Assembly (NCBI GenBank): GCA_964415295.1
Contig: CAYPYN010000004.1
Span: 62,001-126,000 of the forward strand
DNA length: 64,000 nucleotides
Direction: 5' to 3'
From: SB21 sp964415295
Lineage (GTDB): Bacteria > CLD3 > SB21
Part shown: piece by piece, positions 52,166-60,908 of the stretch
Layout of the letters: every line of letters begins with the position of its first letter
How positions within the stretch are numbered: the first letter of the stretch is position 1
Notes under the pieces: generated by a model
Told to the model about the DNA's origin: nothing
Databases searched by the model: none
The model's input: only the letters and a program-made list of their open reading frames with translations
Made by a program: the position numbers and the translations under genes

Positions 52166-53013
52166 TACGATATTCCTATCACTTTGACCATCATGCGAAA
52201 CGACGTATACAATAGAACGATCAGAAGAGTTACGACCAGAGCTTTAGCCGGAACTCTCATAGCGATCTTAGATCCGATATAAGATCCTCCTATAATACCG
52301 AAAATCAACGACGCGGTCATTACCGGATCGAATCGATCGTAAATAAAATACACGATCGCTCCGGCGAGACCCGTGAAGCCGATCATAAAACTGCTTGTAG
52401 CCGTGGCCACTTTGACGGGGACGCCGCCGATCAGATGCATCATCGGAACTTTGAATATCCCGCCGCCGACACCGAGCAGACCCGATATGCCGCCGGCAAA
52501 GGTCGAAAGAACGATATTCAGTGGAACCTTCTTGACCTCATATTCATACGCAGTACCCGCACCTTCCGGCGTATACGATCCCCTCACTTCAAGAAAAGCT
52601 TCAGCGGCAGAAGGAGCAACGTAAGTTAACGCCGGACCGTTATTCTTCTTATATAAGTTTCGGATCAGCATGGCCGAAGCGGCGATCAGTACTATGGCAA
52701 ACAGGACCATCAAAACTTCTGCGTTAAGATATACGCCGATATAGCTGCCGGCAAAGGAGCCCGCGATCGTCGTGGTTTCCAGGAGCAATCCCAGTTTGAA
52801 GTGAACCAATTTCTTCTTGGCAAACACCGAAACGGACATCACCGATGTGGCCACCAAAGAGATCAGACTGGCGCTGATCGCGTATTTTATGTCCACACCG
52901 AGAAGGATGGTCAGCGCAGGCACCATGATGATGCCTCCGCCCAGACCGACCAGAGATCCCAAAGTTCCGGCCGCCGTTCCGATAATGATATAATATAAAA
53001 CCGGTTCGCTCAC
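52165..53013 (-). CDS. TSUP-family (TauE/SafE) membrane transporter
   Basis: 282 residues with eight predicted membrane helices in two halves, each with the glycine-rich TSUP motif (GSLVGLGGGIIMVPAL and GLLGVGGGIFKVPMMHLI). Family members move sulfite, sulfoacetate or other small anions out of the cell; the substrate here is not known. GTG start. It is paired with DUF1634, and follows the S41 peptidase gene with no spacing. Confidence 0.92.
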   Translation of the reverse strand: MSEPVLYYIIIGTAAGTLGSLVGLGGGIIMVPALTILLGVDIKYAISASLISLVATSVMSVSVFAKKKLVHFKLGLLLETTTIAGSFAGSYIGVYLNAEVLMVLFAIVLIAASAMLIRNLYKKNNGPALTYVAPSAAEAFLEVRGSYTPEGAGTAYEYEVKKVPLNIVLSTFAGGISGLLGVGGGIFKVPMMHLIGGVPVKVATATSSFMIGFTGLAGAIVYFIYDRFDPVMTASLIFGIIGGSYIGSKIAMRVPAKALVVTLLIVLLYTSFRMMVKVIGIS

Positions 53014-54759
53014 TTATTTTCCAGCCAATACCTGTTTGAATTTTTCGCGGTTCTTCAGCAAACCCATGGCTTCCTGATACGCCGGGTCGTACTTGAAACT
53101 GCGCACGATGCGGGCCTTATTACCGAAGTACCGCCCAATGATCTCCTGTTCCAATGTCCTTGCAAGCAGCGGACGGCTGTTTTCAAAGTCCTTTTGCTTT
53201 TCGTTCTGCAGATGCTTTCTCAAAAGATCAACGGTTTCACTGGTCGAACTGTTAAAATGGTTCTTTTTAGCCAATGCGGCAATGCTCTCTGTATAGTTCT
53301 CAGCGGCCGATACATAGTTGAAGTTTCTTGATACCAGATACTGGCGGAATTCATCCATGACCGCGTCTCCGACGGCGAAATCAGAATCGATCTTCGCATG
53401 ATGAGCCACGAAGTTGGTCGCAAAATCGAAGATCAGACCGCGTTTAAGGATCTCACGAAAGTACACCGTATATTCGCCCAGGGGGATCTCGATATCGGGA
53501 GTAATACCGCCGTTGGCGTAAACTTTTCTCCCACCGGCTGTCTTGAAAACCTGCTGAGCCTCAGTACGGGCGGAATCCGTGCGGAGCGTATCGGCTCCTT
53601 CGGCATCATATCCGAACGTATCGAAGTTCTCACGTTCATCCTCGGTGGGCTTTTCCTGCTTACGCAGCCGCTTGGCCGCATAATCTTCTTTCTGAATACA
53701 CCGGCCGCTCGGTGTGAAATATTTCGCCGTAGTGATCTTGATCACCGCGTCTCTTTCCTGGAGGGGATAAACCGTTTGTACCAATCCTTTGCCGAAGGTC
53801 GTACTGCCGATGATCACAGCTCTGTCCAGGTCCTGCAAGGCGCCGCTCACGATCTCCGAAGCGCTGGCGCTGCCGCCGTCGACCAATACGATAAGGGGCA
53901 GATCCGGAAATAGCGGCTCATTGGCCGCCTGATAAGATCGCGTGGCATCGGCGACGCGCCCTTTGGTCAGCGTGATCGTCTCGCCTTTCTTGACGAATTG
54001 GTTGGTCATGTCTATCGCCACATCCAGGAGACCTCCCGGGTTCCCGCGCAGATCGACTATCAGGGACTGCATGCCAGCCTGCTTCAGGTCTTTGAGAGCC
54101 CTGACAAAATCAAAATTAGCCGTTTTCGAAAATTTGGTAACCTTGATGTAGCCAACCGATCCCTGCAGCACTCCGGCATAAGCGATATTCTCGATCGCGA
54201 TCATTTCCCGGACCAGTTCAAAATCCATGCGGTGATCCTGACCTTCGCGTAAGATGGTCAGTTTGACCGTCGAGCCCGGTTCGCCTTTGACATAATTGGA
54301 CATTTCCTGTAAAGATATATCGTGAGCCGTGAGTCCATTCACGCTGACTATGCGGTCTCCGGGTAAAATACCTGCCCTTTGCGCCGGTGATCCGTCCAGC
54401 GTTGTGATCACCGTGATAAAACCGTCTTTGATACCGACGGAGATGCCGATGCCTCCGTATTTCCCCATCATCAAAGCATCCAGATCGTTACTCTCATTCC
54501 CCTCATAATAGACGGTATACGGATCCAAAGTGGCCAGAAGTCCGTCGATCCCGCTTCGGATGAATTCCTTGGGCGAAACTTCGTCCACATACTTCTCCGT
54601 GATATTCTTGTAAATATCGCCGAAGAGTCTGATACCGCGTTTTACTTCGTAATAATAATCGTCACCGACCAGCGACTCCGCAAACCATCCGCCAAGAAAA
54701 GTGACGGAAAGCAACAGGATCGCAAGCGTTCCGGCCTTTATACGGGTCCACTGTTTCAA
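53014..54759 (-). CDS. S41 C-terminal processing peptidase
   Basis: 581 residues from a TTG at 54759 with AAAGGGG 8 bases upstream; the frame opens at a TTG at 54780 without an SD. An N-terminal anchor (GTLAILLLSVTFLGGWF) is followed by a cap, a PDZ domain (~85-170, GILPGDRIVSVNGL) and the peptidase S41 domain: LRGNPGGLLDVAI, GGSASASEIVSGALQD (catalytic Ser) and GSTTFGKGLVQ (catalytic Lys). The C-terminal ~200 residues are helical. Such enzymes trim or degrade periplasmic proteins by their C termini. An envelope quality-control role fits the adjacent peptidase genes. Confidence 0.94.
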   Translation of the reverse strand: MKQWTRIKAGTLAILLLSVTFLGGWFAESLVGDDYYYEVKRGIRLFGDIYKNITEKYVDEVSPKEFIRSGIDGLLATLDPYTVYYEGNESNDLDALMMGKYGGIGISVGIKDGFITVITTLDGSPAQRAGILPGDRIVSVNGLTAHDISLQEMSNYVKGEPGSTVKLTILREGQDHRMDFELVREMIAIENIAYAGVLQGSVGYIKVTKFSKTANFDFVRALKDLKQAGMQSLIVDLRGNPGGLLDVAIDMTNQFVKKGETITLTKGRVADATRSYQAANEPLFPDLPLIVLVDGGSASASEIVSGALQDLDRAVIIGSTTFGKGLVQTVYPLQERDAVIKITTAKYFTPSGRCIQKEDYAAKRLRKQEKPTEDERENFDTFGYDAEGADTLRTDSARTEAQQVFKTAGGRKVYANGGITPDIEIPLGEYTVYFREILKRGLIFDFATNFVAHHAKIDSDFAVGDAVMDEFRQYLVSRNFNYVSAAENYTESIAALAKKNHFNSSTSETVDLLRKHLQNEKQKDFENSRPLLARTLEQEIIGRYFGNKARIVRSFKYDPAYQEAMGLLKNREKFKQVLAGK

Positions 54760-54819
54760 ACGAACCACCCCTTTTGACAAATTAGAATTTAATATTGAAT
54801 TTATTTTCCATCTTACCCC

Positions 54820-57438
54820 TTATTTCGACATCCCGATACCCGTTTGTTTACCTTCAAATTGTCCGATAAATCTGACCGCGTCAAAGGCAATCGTTCCCCT
54901 TGTTTGTCCGGTCATGTTATTAAGCGCCACATATACATTGTCGGCAGCATCAAATTCATACGTCCCTAATGTAACCCATTCATCGGTGAATTTATTCTGA
55001 TTAACTTTGACCTCCTGAACCCCCGCCTTTGAATATACGCGATACAAGGCCATGCCTACAGCAAATTTTTTCGGTATGTGCACCTGTACCTTGTAGGCTC
55101 CCGACCGCGGTAATTTCGGTTTCCACACGGCTTCCACGGTTTTTGTGTTCTTTAATACTCCCGCGTAGCGGTAGCTGTGGTAATAACCGCGGTAGTCCCG
55201 GTAGGTATTCGGTATATCGCCCTCATCCACAACCACAATATGCTCCGGCTGGTATCTATTATCCGATCGGAATACCGCGCCGTCTTTGATATTCTGCACG
55301 ATCGTCGAATCATTCTCAAAAATCGGTTCGGGCGGCGTACACTGATCGTCGATACGCAGTTCCCAGTGAATATGCGGCGCACTGGAGCGGCCCGTAGAAC
55401 CGCATCCGCCTAATTCCTGCCCTTGTTTCACTTTCTCCCCGACCTCCACCGAGATCGTGGCCAGGTGCGACACGAGCGTGGTGTATTTATGTCCACCATA
55501 CATGTAGTCGATCTTCACCATCCGGCCGTAGCCTTTGACATAGCCGGCGAACGTGACCACTCCGTCCGTCGAAGCCCGGACAGGCACGCCGTAATCGCTG
55601 TCCCCTCCGTCGCTGCCCTCCTGGTAATTCAGATCCAAAGCGTAGCGGATGCCGCGCACATGATGCCCGCGGTTATAATAACTGCCGCCGCCGCCGGCCG
55701 ACCACAAACCATCAAATGGAAATTTGTATTTCGGAAAATCTTCTACCGTTACTTTGATAACCATCGGGTCCGACCACTGTCCTCGGTCGTCCATCGCTTT
55801 GAAAAAGATAAAATGCGTACCCGGAACCAATTGCTTTGCCGAAGTCGTAAAGGATAACTGATCACTAAGGTCCCCGCTGATACTGGAAGACCAGTTATAA
55901 CGCGCGGCTTTTCTTCCGTTGGCAGCATGAACTCTTCCGGCCAGGCGCATGGTCTTATATTTCCTGATGCGGATCTCTCCCGTCAAAGCCTCTTCCTTGA
56001 TAAGATCCCATGTTTGATGTTTGGAGCCGTATCGAACACGTTTACTCAATACGACGGATGTAGAATAGAGCGAATCGATGCCTACCGCAAAATCCAGCGA
56101 CGTGTCTACCTTATACTTCTTTACGTCCGCGATCTTACTGAAATTCACAGCCATCAGGGAATCGGCCCGGCTATCCCATTTGCTGGAGTACGTTGTATCG
56201 TGATCGAAGGCAGAGTCTTCCTCATCCATAAAAGTGTAAAGCTGGCCGAGCGGAGAGACCGTTTCCGTCTCATAAGGCTTCATGAAGATATTCTTAAAGT
56301 TTATCTCGCCGGTTCTCCATGCGGCACCGGCGTTTTCTGTAACATGGATGGTGCCGTCGCCGGAACTATAGACCGCCCGCCGTATGGTGAGCACTGCAAA
56401 ATTGAATACCGCATTTTCGATAACCGCATTCATACGCCAAGTGGCACCGTTGTCCGACGATCCGATGACGTTGGCATAACGCGACGACGCTTCGGAATAG
56501 CTGTCGAATGTTAATTTCTCGACACCGATCAGACCGGAATCGGTTACGGCCAATTCATCCAGAACCGTTTCAGCGGTTTTGCTTTCCTTTTCGTAATCGA
56601 CTTTGTACGACTTCATGGATACAAAACCGTCATCGGAATATACCAGGTCCGAATGGGCGCTCTCGGGCGATTCGGGATCGAATGTTCTGGTCAGAATATA
56701 GGTATTGTTGTTTCTCACACGTATGGCTGTTCCTTCCGTGACAGTGCCCCGGTCCGGCTTGATCTCGCCGGCCACGATCCAGATATCCCCGCCGTCCTCT
56801 GTCCGAAGAATTGAACAGACCGAAGGATCGGCTTTCAGGTTAGCCGTGACATAGCCTTTCATACCCGAAAAGACCATATCGCGGAACGAGCCTTCGTAAC
56901 CAATATCCGCACGGCTCCATGTCCCTCCCCCGTCCAACGTTCTGTATAGACGATCCTCTCCGAACATTTCCGATCCGATGAGCCAACCGTTCTTCACATC
57001 GGTAAAGACGAGTTTCTTCACCTGTATCTCAGAATGTACAAACGGCAAGGCTTTCCAGGAAACGCCGTCCTCGGTGCGAAGTATGAAATCCTTGTCATTG
57101 AATTCCTGACTCATGGCGATCCAGCAGTGTTTGCGGTCAAGCGCAAATACGGCATTGATCTGCGGCGCTTCTTCTCCAGACTGAATAACCGTCTGAAGAT
57201 CCCACGAGGAACCTCCGTTGGCGGTTTTCAGGATCATCGATTTGTAAAGATTTTTCCGCCGCGTATTGGCGGACGTATCCTTTTGCGTATATCCACCGGT
57301 CTTGACCGGCCCAACGGCCCAGCCGGTAAGGGAGTCTGAAAAACTCAAATAAAGCACGTGATCAGCCGATGACTGCGCGGCCGCCGTGCCGGATGTAAAA
57401 AACAATAAAGCCAAAATAAGGCCAAATAGTGGATTCAA
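54820..57438 (-). CDS. Secreted BNR-repeat, M23 metallopeptidase and golvesin-domain protein
   Basis: 872 residues; TTG start at 57438 with GAGGT 4 bases upstream. After the signal peptide (LALLFFTSGTAAAQ) come YCF48/BNR-like blades (~25-400; e.g. GGTWSRADIGYEG). The M23 domain (~590-705) has RYALDLNY with the His of HHVRG before it, DGVVTFAGYVKGYG, and HIHWEL. The C-terminal ~130 residues (VNQNKFTDEWVTLGTYEF ... FDAVRF) are a golvesin/xanthan-lyase-type carbohydrate-binding domain. It probably cleaves peptidoglycan or a surface polymer while bound by the propeller and the sugar-binding domain; the three-way combination is unusual. Confidence 0.85.
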   Translation of the reverse strand: MNPLFGLILALLFFTSGTAAAQSSADHVLYLSFSDSLTGWAVGPVKTGGYTQKDTSANTRRKNLYKSMILKTANGGSSWDLQTVIQSGEEAPQINAVFALDRKHCWIAMSQEFNDKDFILRTEDGVSWKALPFVHSEIQVKKLVFTDVKNGWLIGSEMFGEDRLYRTLDGGGTWSRADIGYEGSFRDMVFSGMKGYVTANLKADPSVCSILRTEDGGDIWIVAGEIKPDRGTVTEGTAIRVRNNNTYILTRTFDPESPESAHSDLVYSDDGFVSMKSYKVDYEKESKTAETVLDELAVTDSGLIGVEKLTFDSYSEASSRYANVIGSSDNGATWRMNAVIENAVFNFAVLTIRRAVYSSGDGTIHVTENAGAAWRTGEINFKNIFMKPYETETVSPLGQLYTFMDEEDSAFDHDTTYSSKWDSRADSLMAVNFSKIADVKKYKVDTSLDFAVGIDSLYSTSVVLSKRVRYGSKHQTWDLIKEEALTGEIRIRKYKTMRLAGRVHAANGRKAARYNWSSSISGDLSDQLSFTTSAKQLVPGTHFIFFKAMDDRGQWSDPMVIKVTVEDFPKYKFPFDGLWSAGGGGSYYNRGHHVRGIRYALDLNYQEGSDGGDSDYGVPVRASTDGVVTFAGYVKGYGRMVKIDYMYGGHKYTTLVSHLATISVEVGEKVKQGQELGGCGSTGRSSAPHIHWELRIDDQCTPPEPIFENDSTIVQNIKDGAVFRSDNRYQPEHIVVVDEGDIPNTYRDYRGYYHSYRYAGVLKNTKTVEAVWKPKLPRSGAYKVQVHIPKKFAVGMALYRVYSKAGVQEVKVNQNKFTDEWVTLGTYEFDAADNVYVALNNMTGQTRGTIAFDAVRFIGQFEGKQTGIGMSK

Positions 57439-57448
57439 GTTTACCTCA

Positions 57449-59704
57449 TCAATGCCTTGTTTTCTTCAATCGGTTCAAAAGGGATAGTCTTTGCTCAATA
57501 TATTCTTTTTCCATATTTCTAACAGACATTTTTTTTGCCTGGACCCAATAGATTTCAGAAAGATCGAACTTTGAAATACGCAAGCACGATTCGGCCAATA
57601 TCCATAACCTTTCCTTTTCTAAAAGGTCATCGGATATAGGTGCGGAAGCTTCACTATATAAAGACACCACGCTTTCAAAACGAGACTGTTGGAAATTCAG
57701 GCGCGCATACCATAACTTCAGTTTATCATTTTGAGGATCGGTTTCGCGCATCGCTTCCATGATCGCCAGATGTTTTAAGGCGTCCGGCGTCCTTACCATT
57801 TCTGCCAGCCGGTCCGCATGTCCTGACTGTATGAGCGCCAAACGGAGCCTGGCGGTAAGCGTAATCGCTGGAATGCGGACGAACTGGTCGGCGGTCTTTT
57901 TGTATTGCTGGTACGCCGAATCACTATTAGCCGTATTCACAAGTACATCGCCTATTAATAATTGTACGAGTCCGTGAGTTACGAAGTTAAGATGCTCTTC
58001 CTTTGCCAAGGAACCGGCTATTGCCAACGAGGCTTCAAAATCACCTTTAAAGAAAAGATTCCGGCTCATCTGCAGAGCGATGCGATAATTTTCCCGGTCC
58101 ACACGCAAGGCTTCCCTTAACGCGCGGTCGGCGCCGGAGTAATCGTCGAGGCGCATGGCTTCGCCGGCTTCTTCCAGGATATCCGCCACGAAATGAGGAC
58201 ACCGTTTTTCAAAGATCGACGGCTGGAGAAGTATGCCGGACAGCCGGAGGTCATCATCGCTGAGTTTTACGCTGTCAAGAAAATGGAGCCAGCGGGCAGA
58301 CAATTCCCCAAAAGACATGCCGTACACGGCATCGACGTTTTCTGCGTAATATATCCTTTTGAAGGACGCAACCCCAAAGGTATCGATCAGAAAACGGGAA
58401 AAGGAACCAGAGACAATATAACTGATGCCAGATGCATTCTTGAAGAAACTTCTGGCGTCCGTCAGAGCTGTGACGTCGGGCAGCTTGTCCTGTCTCTTCA
58501 GCGCCGCGGCCCATTCGTGAGGGGTAAAATAATTTTCATTCCACTCCCCGGCCACAGCCAATCCTTCCAGAAATCCTATGCGGAGGGTACCAAATAGCGG
58601 ATGACCAAAATCATTGGCTAATACATGGATCATTTCATGTTCCAGAATGCCGGCGGCGTCACCCGCATTGACATGAATCTCATCGTTGAATATCTTGGCG
58701 AAATTTGTGCGGCCCGCCCCCATCAGCCTTTTCTTTTGATATTCATCTTTATACACAAATACCGTGATGGCGCGATCGCTTTTGAGATCAAGGAAGCGAC
58801 GTATCTTTTCATAATAATATTCACCTAATCCCGTCAGCCACCGGATCTCGTTTTCTTCGATATGACGATCGTAGACCCATTCCATGTTAGCAGAACTTCG
58901 GGAGGCTCCCAATTCTGCTCTCAATTTTCCGTAGTCCGTATCAAATCCGATCTCCGACCGTAGAGCAAACCCGATGAACACGACAGACAAGAGAACAACA
59001 AAAGCGTACCAATATTTCTTTGGGGCGCGGCGTTTTTTCTCAATAATGAGTGCCGTCACGATCAGTAGCATGCCAGCGATGATACAACCGATGCGATGAA
59101 ACAATAAAACGGCATTTATCGGTATCCATTCGTCGTAGATCGGTCCGGGAAAATAGCCCCAGAATAAACTGTACACAAAGATCGGCGCGCTGAACTTGAT
59201 CCACATAAGATTGAGAATCAGCGATACCAGCAAGACCGCAGCAAACCAGATGTGTGTGAATCGTTTGAAAAGAACTGAGATAAGGAAACCCACGGAAGCG
59301 CCTGCGAAAGCTGATACCATGGGAAGCAATAAGAACCATTGGAGGCCTCGCAATAAACAGCAGGCATCCTTGAATATGAAGTAAATGAAAACGATAAGAA
59401 GTGAAGCAAAAAGGCTCATGCTGATGAGAATGAGGCCTTTCATCAATGCAGGCAGATCGCTTCTCAGATCGGCCGGTTCCGTTAAGCGGTCCGCCTGGTC
59501 ATCACATCTCTTTAATGCAATGACTATCAAACCTGAAACCGCAAAAGCCACGATACCCATGATCTCATTGTACTCATAGTCAAAATCACCTATGAGAGGC
59601 TGGACCATCAGGGCAAGGGATAACAACGGCGGCAGGGCAAACAAAAGCAATACCGTTTTCGAGTTTTTGAGACATCGAAGAGCATCAGGCACTAATGCGG
59701 TCAT
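57449..59704 (-). CDS. Polytopic membrane protein with gluzincin (MA-type) peptidase and TPR region
   Basis: 751 residues: seven or eight N-terminal membrane helices (~15-245), then a soluble metallopeptidase domain with HEMIH (His356, Glu357, His360) in GILEHEMIHVLANDFGH, then a helical TPR tail (~500-740, e.g. DYSGADRALREALRVD). The peptidase part is of the MA-like type found with TPRs in many FCB-group genomes. The fusion to a polytopic helical bundle is unusual and suggests membrane-embedded proteolysis or control. It overlaps the preceding lipoprotein gene by 4 bases (ATGA). Confidence 0.8.
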   Translation of the reverse strand: MTALVPDALRCLKNSKTVLLLFALPPLLSLALMVQPLIGDFDYEYNEIMGIVAFAVSGLIVIALKRCDDQADRLTEPADLRSDLPALMKGLILISMSLFASLLIVFIYFIFKDACCLLRGLQWFLLLPMVSAFAGASVGFLISVLFKRFTHIWFAAVLLVSLILNLMWIKFSAPIFVYSLFWGYFPGPIYDEWIPINAVLLFHRIGCIIAGMLLIVTALIIEKKRRAPKKYWYAFVVLLSVVFIGFALRSEIGFDTDYGKLRAELGASRSSANMEWVYDRHIEENEIRWLTGLGEYYYEKIRRFLDLKSDRAITVFVYKDEYQKKRLMGAGRTNFAKIFNDEIHVNAGDAAGILEHEMIHVLANDFGHPLFGTLRIGFLEGLAVAGEWNENYFTPHEWAAALKRQDKLPDVTALTDARSFFKNASGISYIVSGSFSRFLIDTFGVASFKRIYYAENVDAVYGMSFGELSARWLHFLDSVKLSDDDLRLSGILLQPSIFEKRCPHFVADILEEAGEAMRLDDYSGADRALREALRVDRENYRIALQMSRNLFFKGDFEASLAIAGSLAKEEHLNFVTHGLVQLLIGDVLVNTANSDSAYQQYKKTADQFVRIPAITLTARLRLALIQSGHADRLAEMVRTPDALKHLAIMEAMRETDPQNDKLKLWYARLNFQQSRFESVVSLYSEASAPISDDLLEKERLWILAESCLRISKFDLSEIYWVQAKKMSVRNMEKEYIEQRLSLLNRLKKTRH

Positions 59705-60564
59705 GGATGCCCCGCAGCTAAGTTCTCAATATGGCTGATGATATTGAAATACCGTTTATCGGACAATTTGGAAGCTGCAAAAACCGTCCATGAGTTTTTG
59801 AGATGGCCGCGGCGAACATGGATCTCATATCGTATTGGATAACGGGAACCATACTCGTCATTGGACGTAATCTCCCAGACCCTATTGTTCTCCATGATCT
59901 GCCACATCTCGACAAAGCGGTCCGAAGTCATGGAATCAACATACGCACCGTCCCTATACACTTTGGCATCGCGACCTTCTTTTTTTATTCGCACATGCAG
60001 GGTGTCCGGAACTTCTCGAACGGCCGACCCTCTTAAAAGTCCGATCTCGCAATCCGAATCCAGCACATCGACGGTCGGAAATTGGCTCTGGAATTGATCC
60101 GCGCACAAAGAGATCAACTCATCGATAGCCGCGTCCCCGGTTTTTCCCATCACGGAAAACGAGTGCGACCGCAGACTGTCCTTCAATAGGATCTTATAAG
60201 CTACCCCGTCAGACCGCAAACCAATGACGTCGTCTTTTTCCCACAAGCCGGATTCTCCAATCAATCTTGAGATCTTTTCGAAGGTCTTAGCATCCAGCGG
60301 CAGACTATCCAATAAATTCTGCCGGACAACACCCGGTTCCCAATGATCGGGCTTGGTGGGCAGGTTTTCCGGACGGTGCAAATAGATGAGAGGTGTTTTA
60401 TAGTCCCGGTGCGGTGGACGAATGTCAACGGACCACTTCACTTTTTGGCCCGGATGACTTGCGGAGAACGTCATGCAAAAGGACGGATCGGCGATCGTAT
60501 CCGATTTCCCGCAAGCCAGAAGCAGAGTGATAGAGCAGGCACAAATGACAAACCGGATCTTCAA
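59701..60564 (-). CDS. Lipoprotein of unknown function
   Basis: 287 residues with a lipobox (SITLLLAC). Two copies of a similar beta-rich pattern are suggested: FEKISRLIGESGLWEKDD with SFSVMG, and FVEMWQIMENNRVWEITS with WTVFAAS, i.e. a possible internal duplication of ~110 residues. I do not recognise the family. It starts with no spacing after the CMD-family gene and overlaps the membrane peptidase gene by 4 bases, so a partnership with that enzyme is likely. Confidence 0.75.
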   Translation of the reverse strand: MKIRFVICACSITLLLACGKSDTIADPSFCMTFSASHPGQKVKWSVDIRPPHRDYKTPLIYLHRPENLPTKPDHWEPGVVRQNLLDSLPLDAKTFEKISRLIGESGLWEKDDVIGLRSDGVAYKILLKDSLRSHSFSVMGKTGDAAIDELISLCADQFQSQFPTVDVLDSDCEIGLLRGSAVREVPDTLHVRIKKEGRDAKVYRDGAYVDSMTSDRFVEMWQIMENNRVWEITSNDEYGSRYPIRYEIHVRRGHLKNSWTVFAASKLSDKRYFNIISHIENLAAGHP

Positions 60565-60900
60565 TCAACGGGACTCCAATACATCGTTGACCCAGCTCAG
60601 AGCCGCCATCATAGAAGGAAATCCTATCGTGGTCAGTGAAAGGATCACCGACTGCCGGATTTCTTCGGGAGTGGCTCCGGCTTCGAGCGACTTTCGTGTA
60701 TGCGAGTGAACCGCCCCTTCATGCTTCAAGCCGATTGCGATCCCGAGCTTGACAAGGGCACGCGTTTTGGCGTTCAACGGACCCACTTTCTTAACCGAGT
60801 TGGACAAGCAGGTGTAATATTCGGCCACTTCAGGATAGAGTTTGAGGAATTTCGAATAATGGGAAGGGACTTTGGCCTGAGTTTTTCTTTTCTTTTTCAT
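60565..60900 (-). CDS. Carboxymuconolactone decarboxylase-family (AhpD-like) protein lacking the redox cysteines
   Basis: 111 residues of the CMD/AhpD helical fold: KTRALVKLGIAIGLKHEGAV, HSHTRKSLEAGATPEEIRQS, then LTTIGFPSMMAALSWV. Where AhpD-like enzymes have C-x2-C-x3-H, this one has H-x2-A-x3-H, so disulfide-based peroxidase activity is excluded. AGGAG 6 bases before ATG. It follows the PEGA kinase gene by 8 bases. Confidence 0.87.
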   Translation of the reverse strand: MKKKRKTQAKVPSHYSKFLKLYPEVAEYYTCLSNSVKKVGPLNAKTRALVKLGIAIGLKHEGAVHSHTRKSLEAGATPEEIRQSVILSLTTIGFPSMMAALSWVNDVLESR

Positions 60901-60908
60901 GATCGCTC

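Noticed and set aside
55340..55720. M23 domain apparently lacking the first zinc His (RYALD instead of HxxxD)
   Set aside because: A known M23 subfamily has an Arg before YALD and uses a His a few residues earlier; HHVRG provides it here, and the HIHWEL motif is complete.
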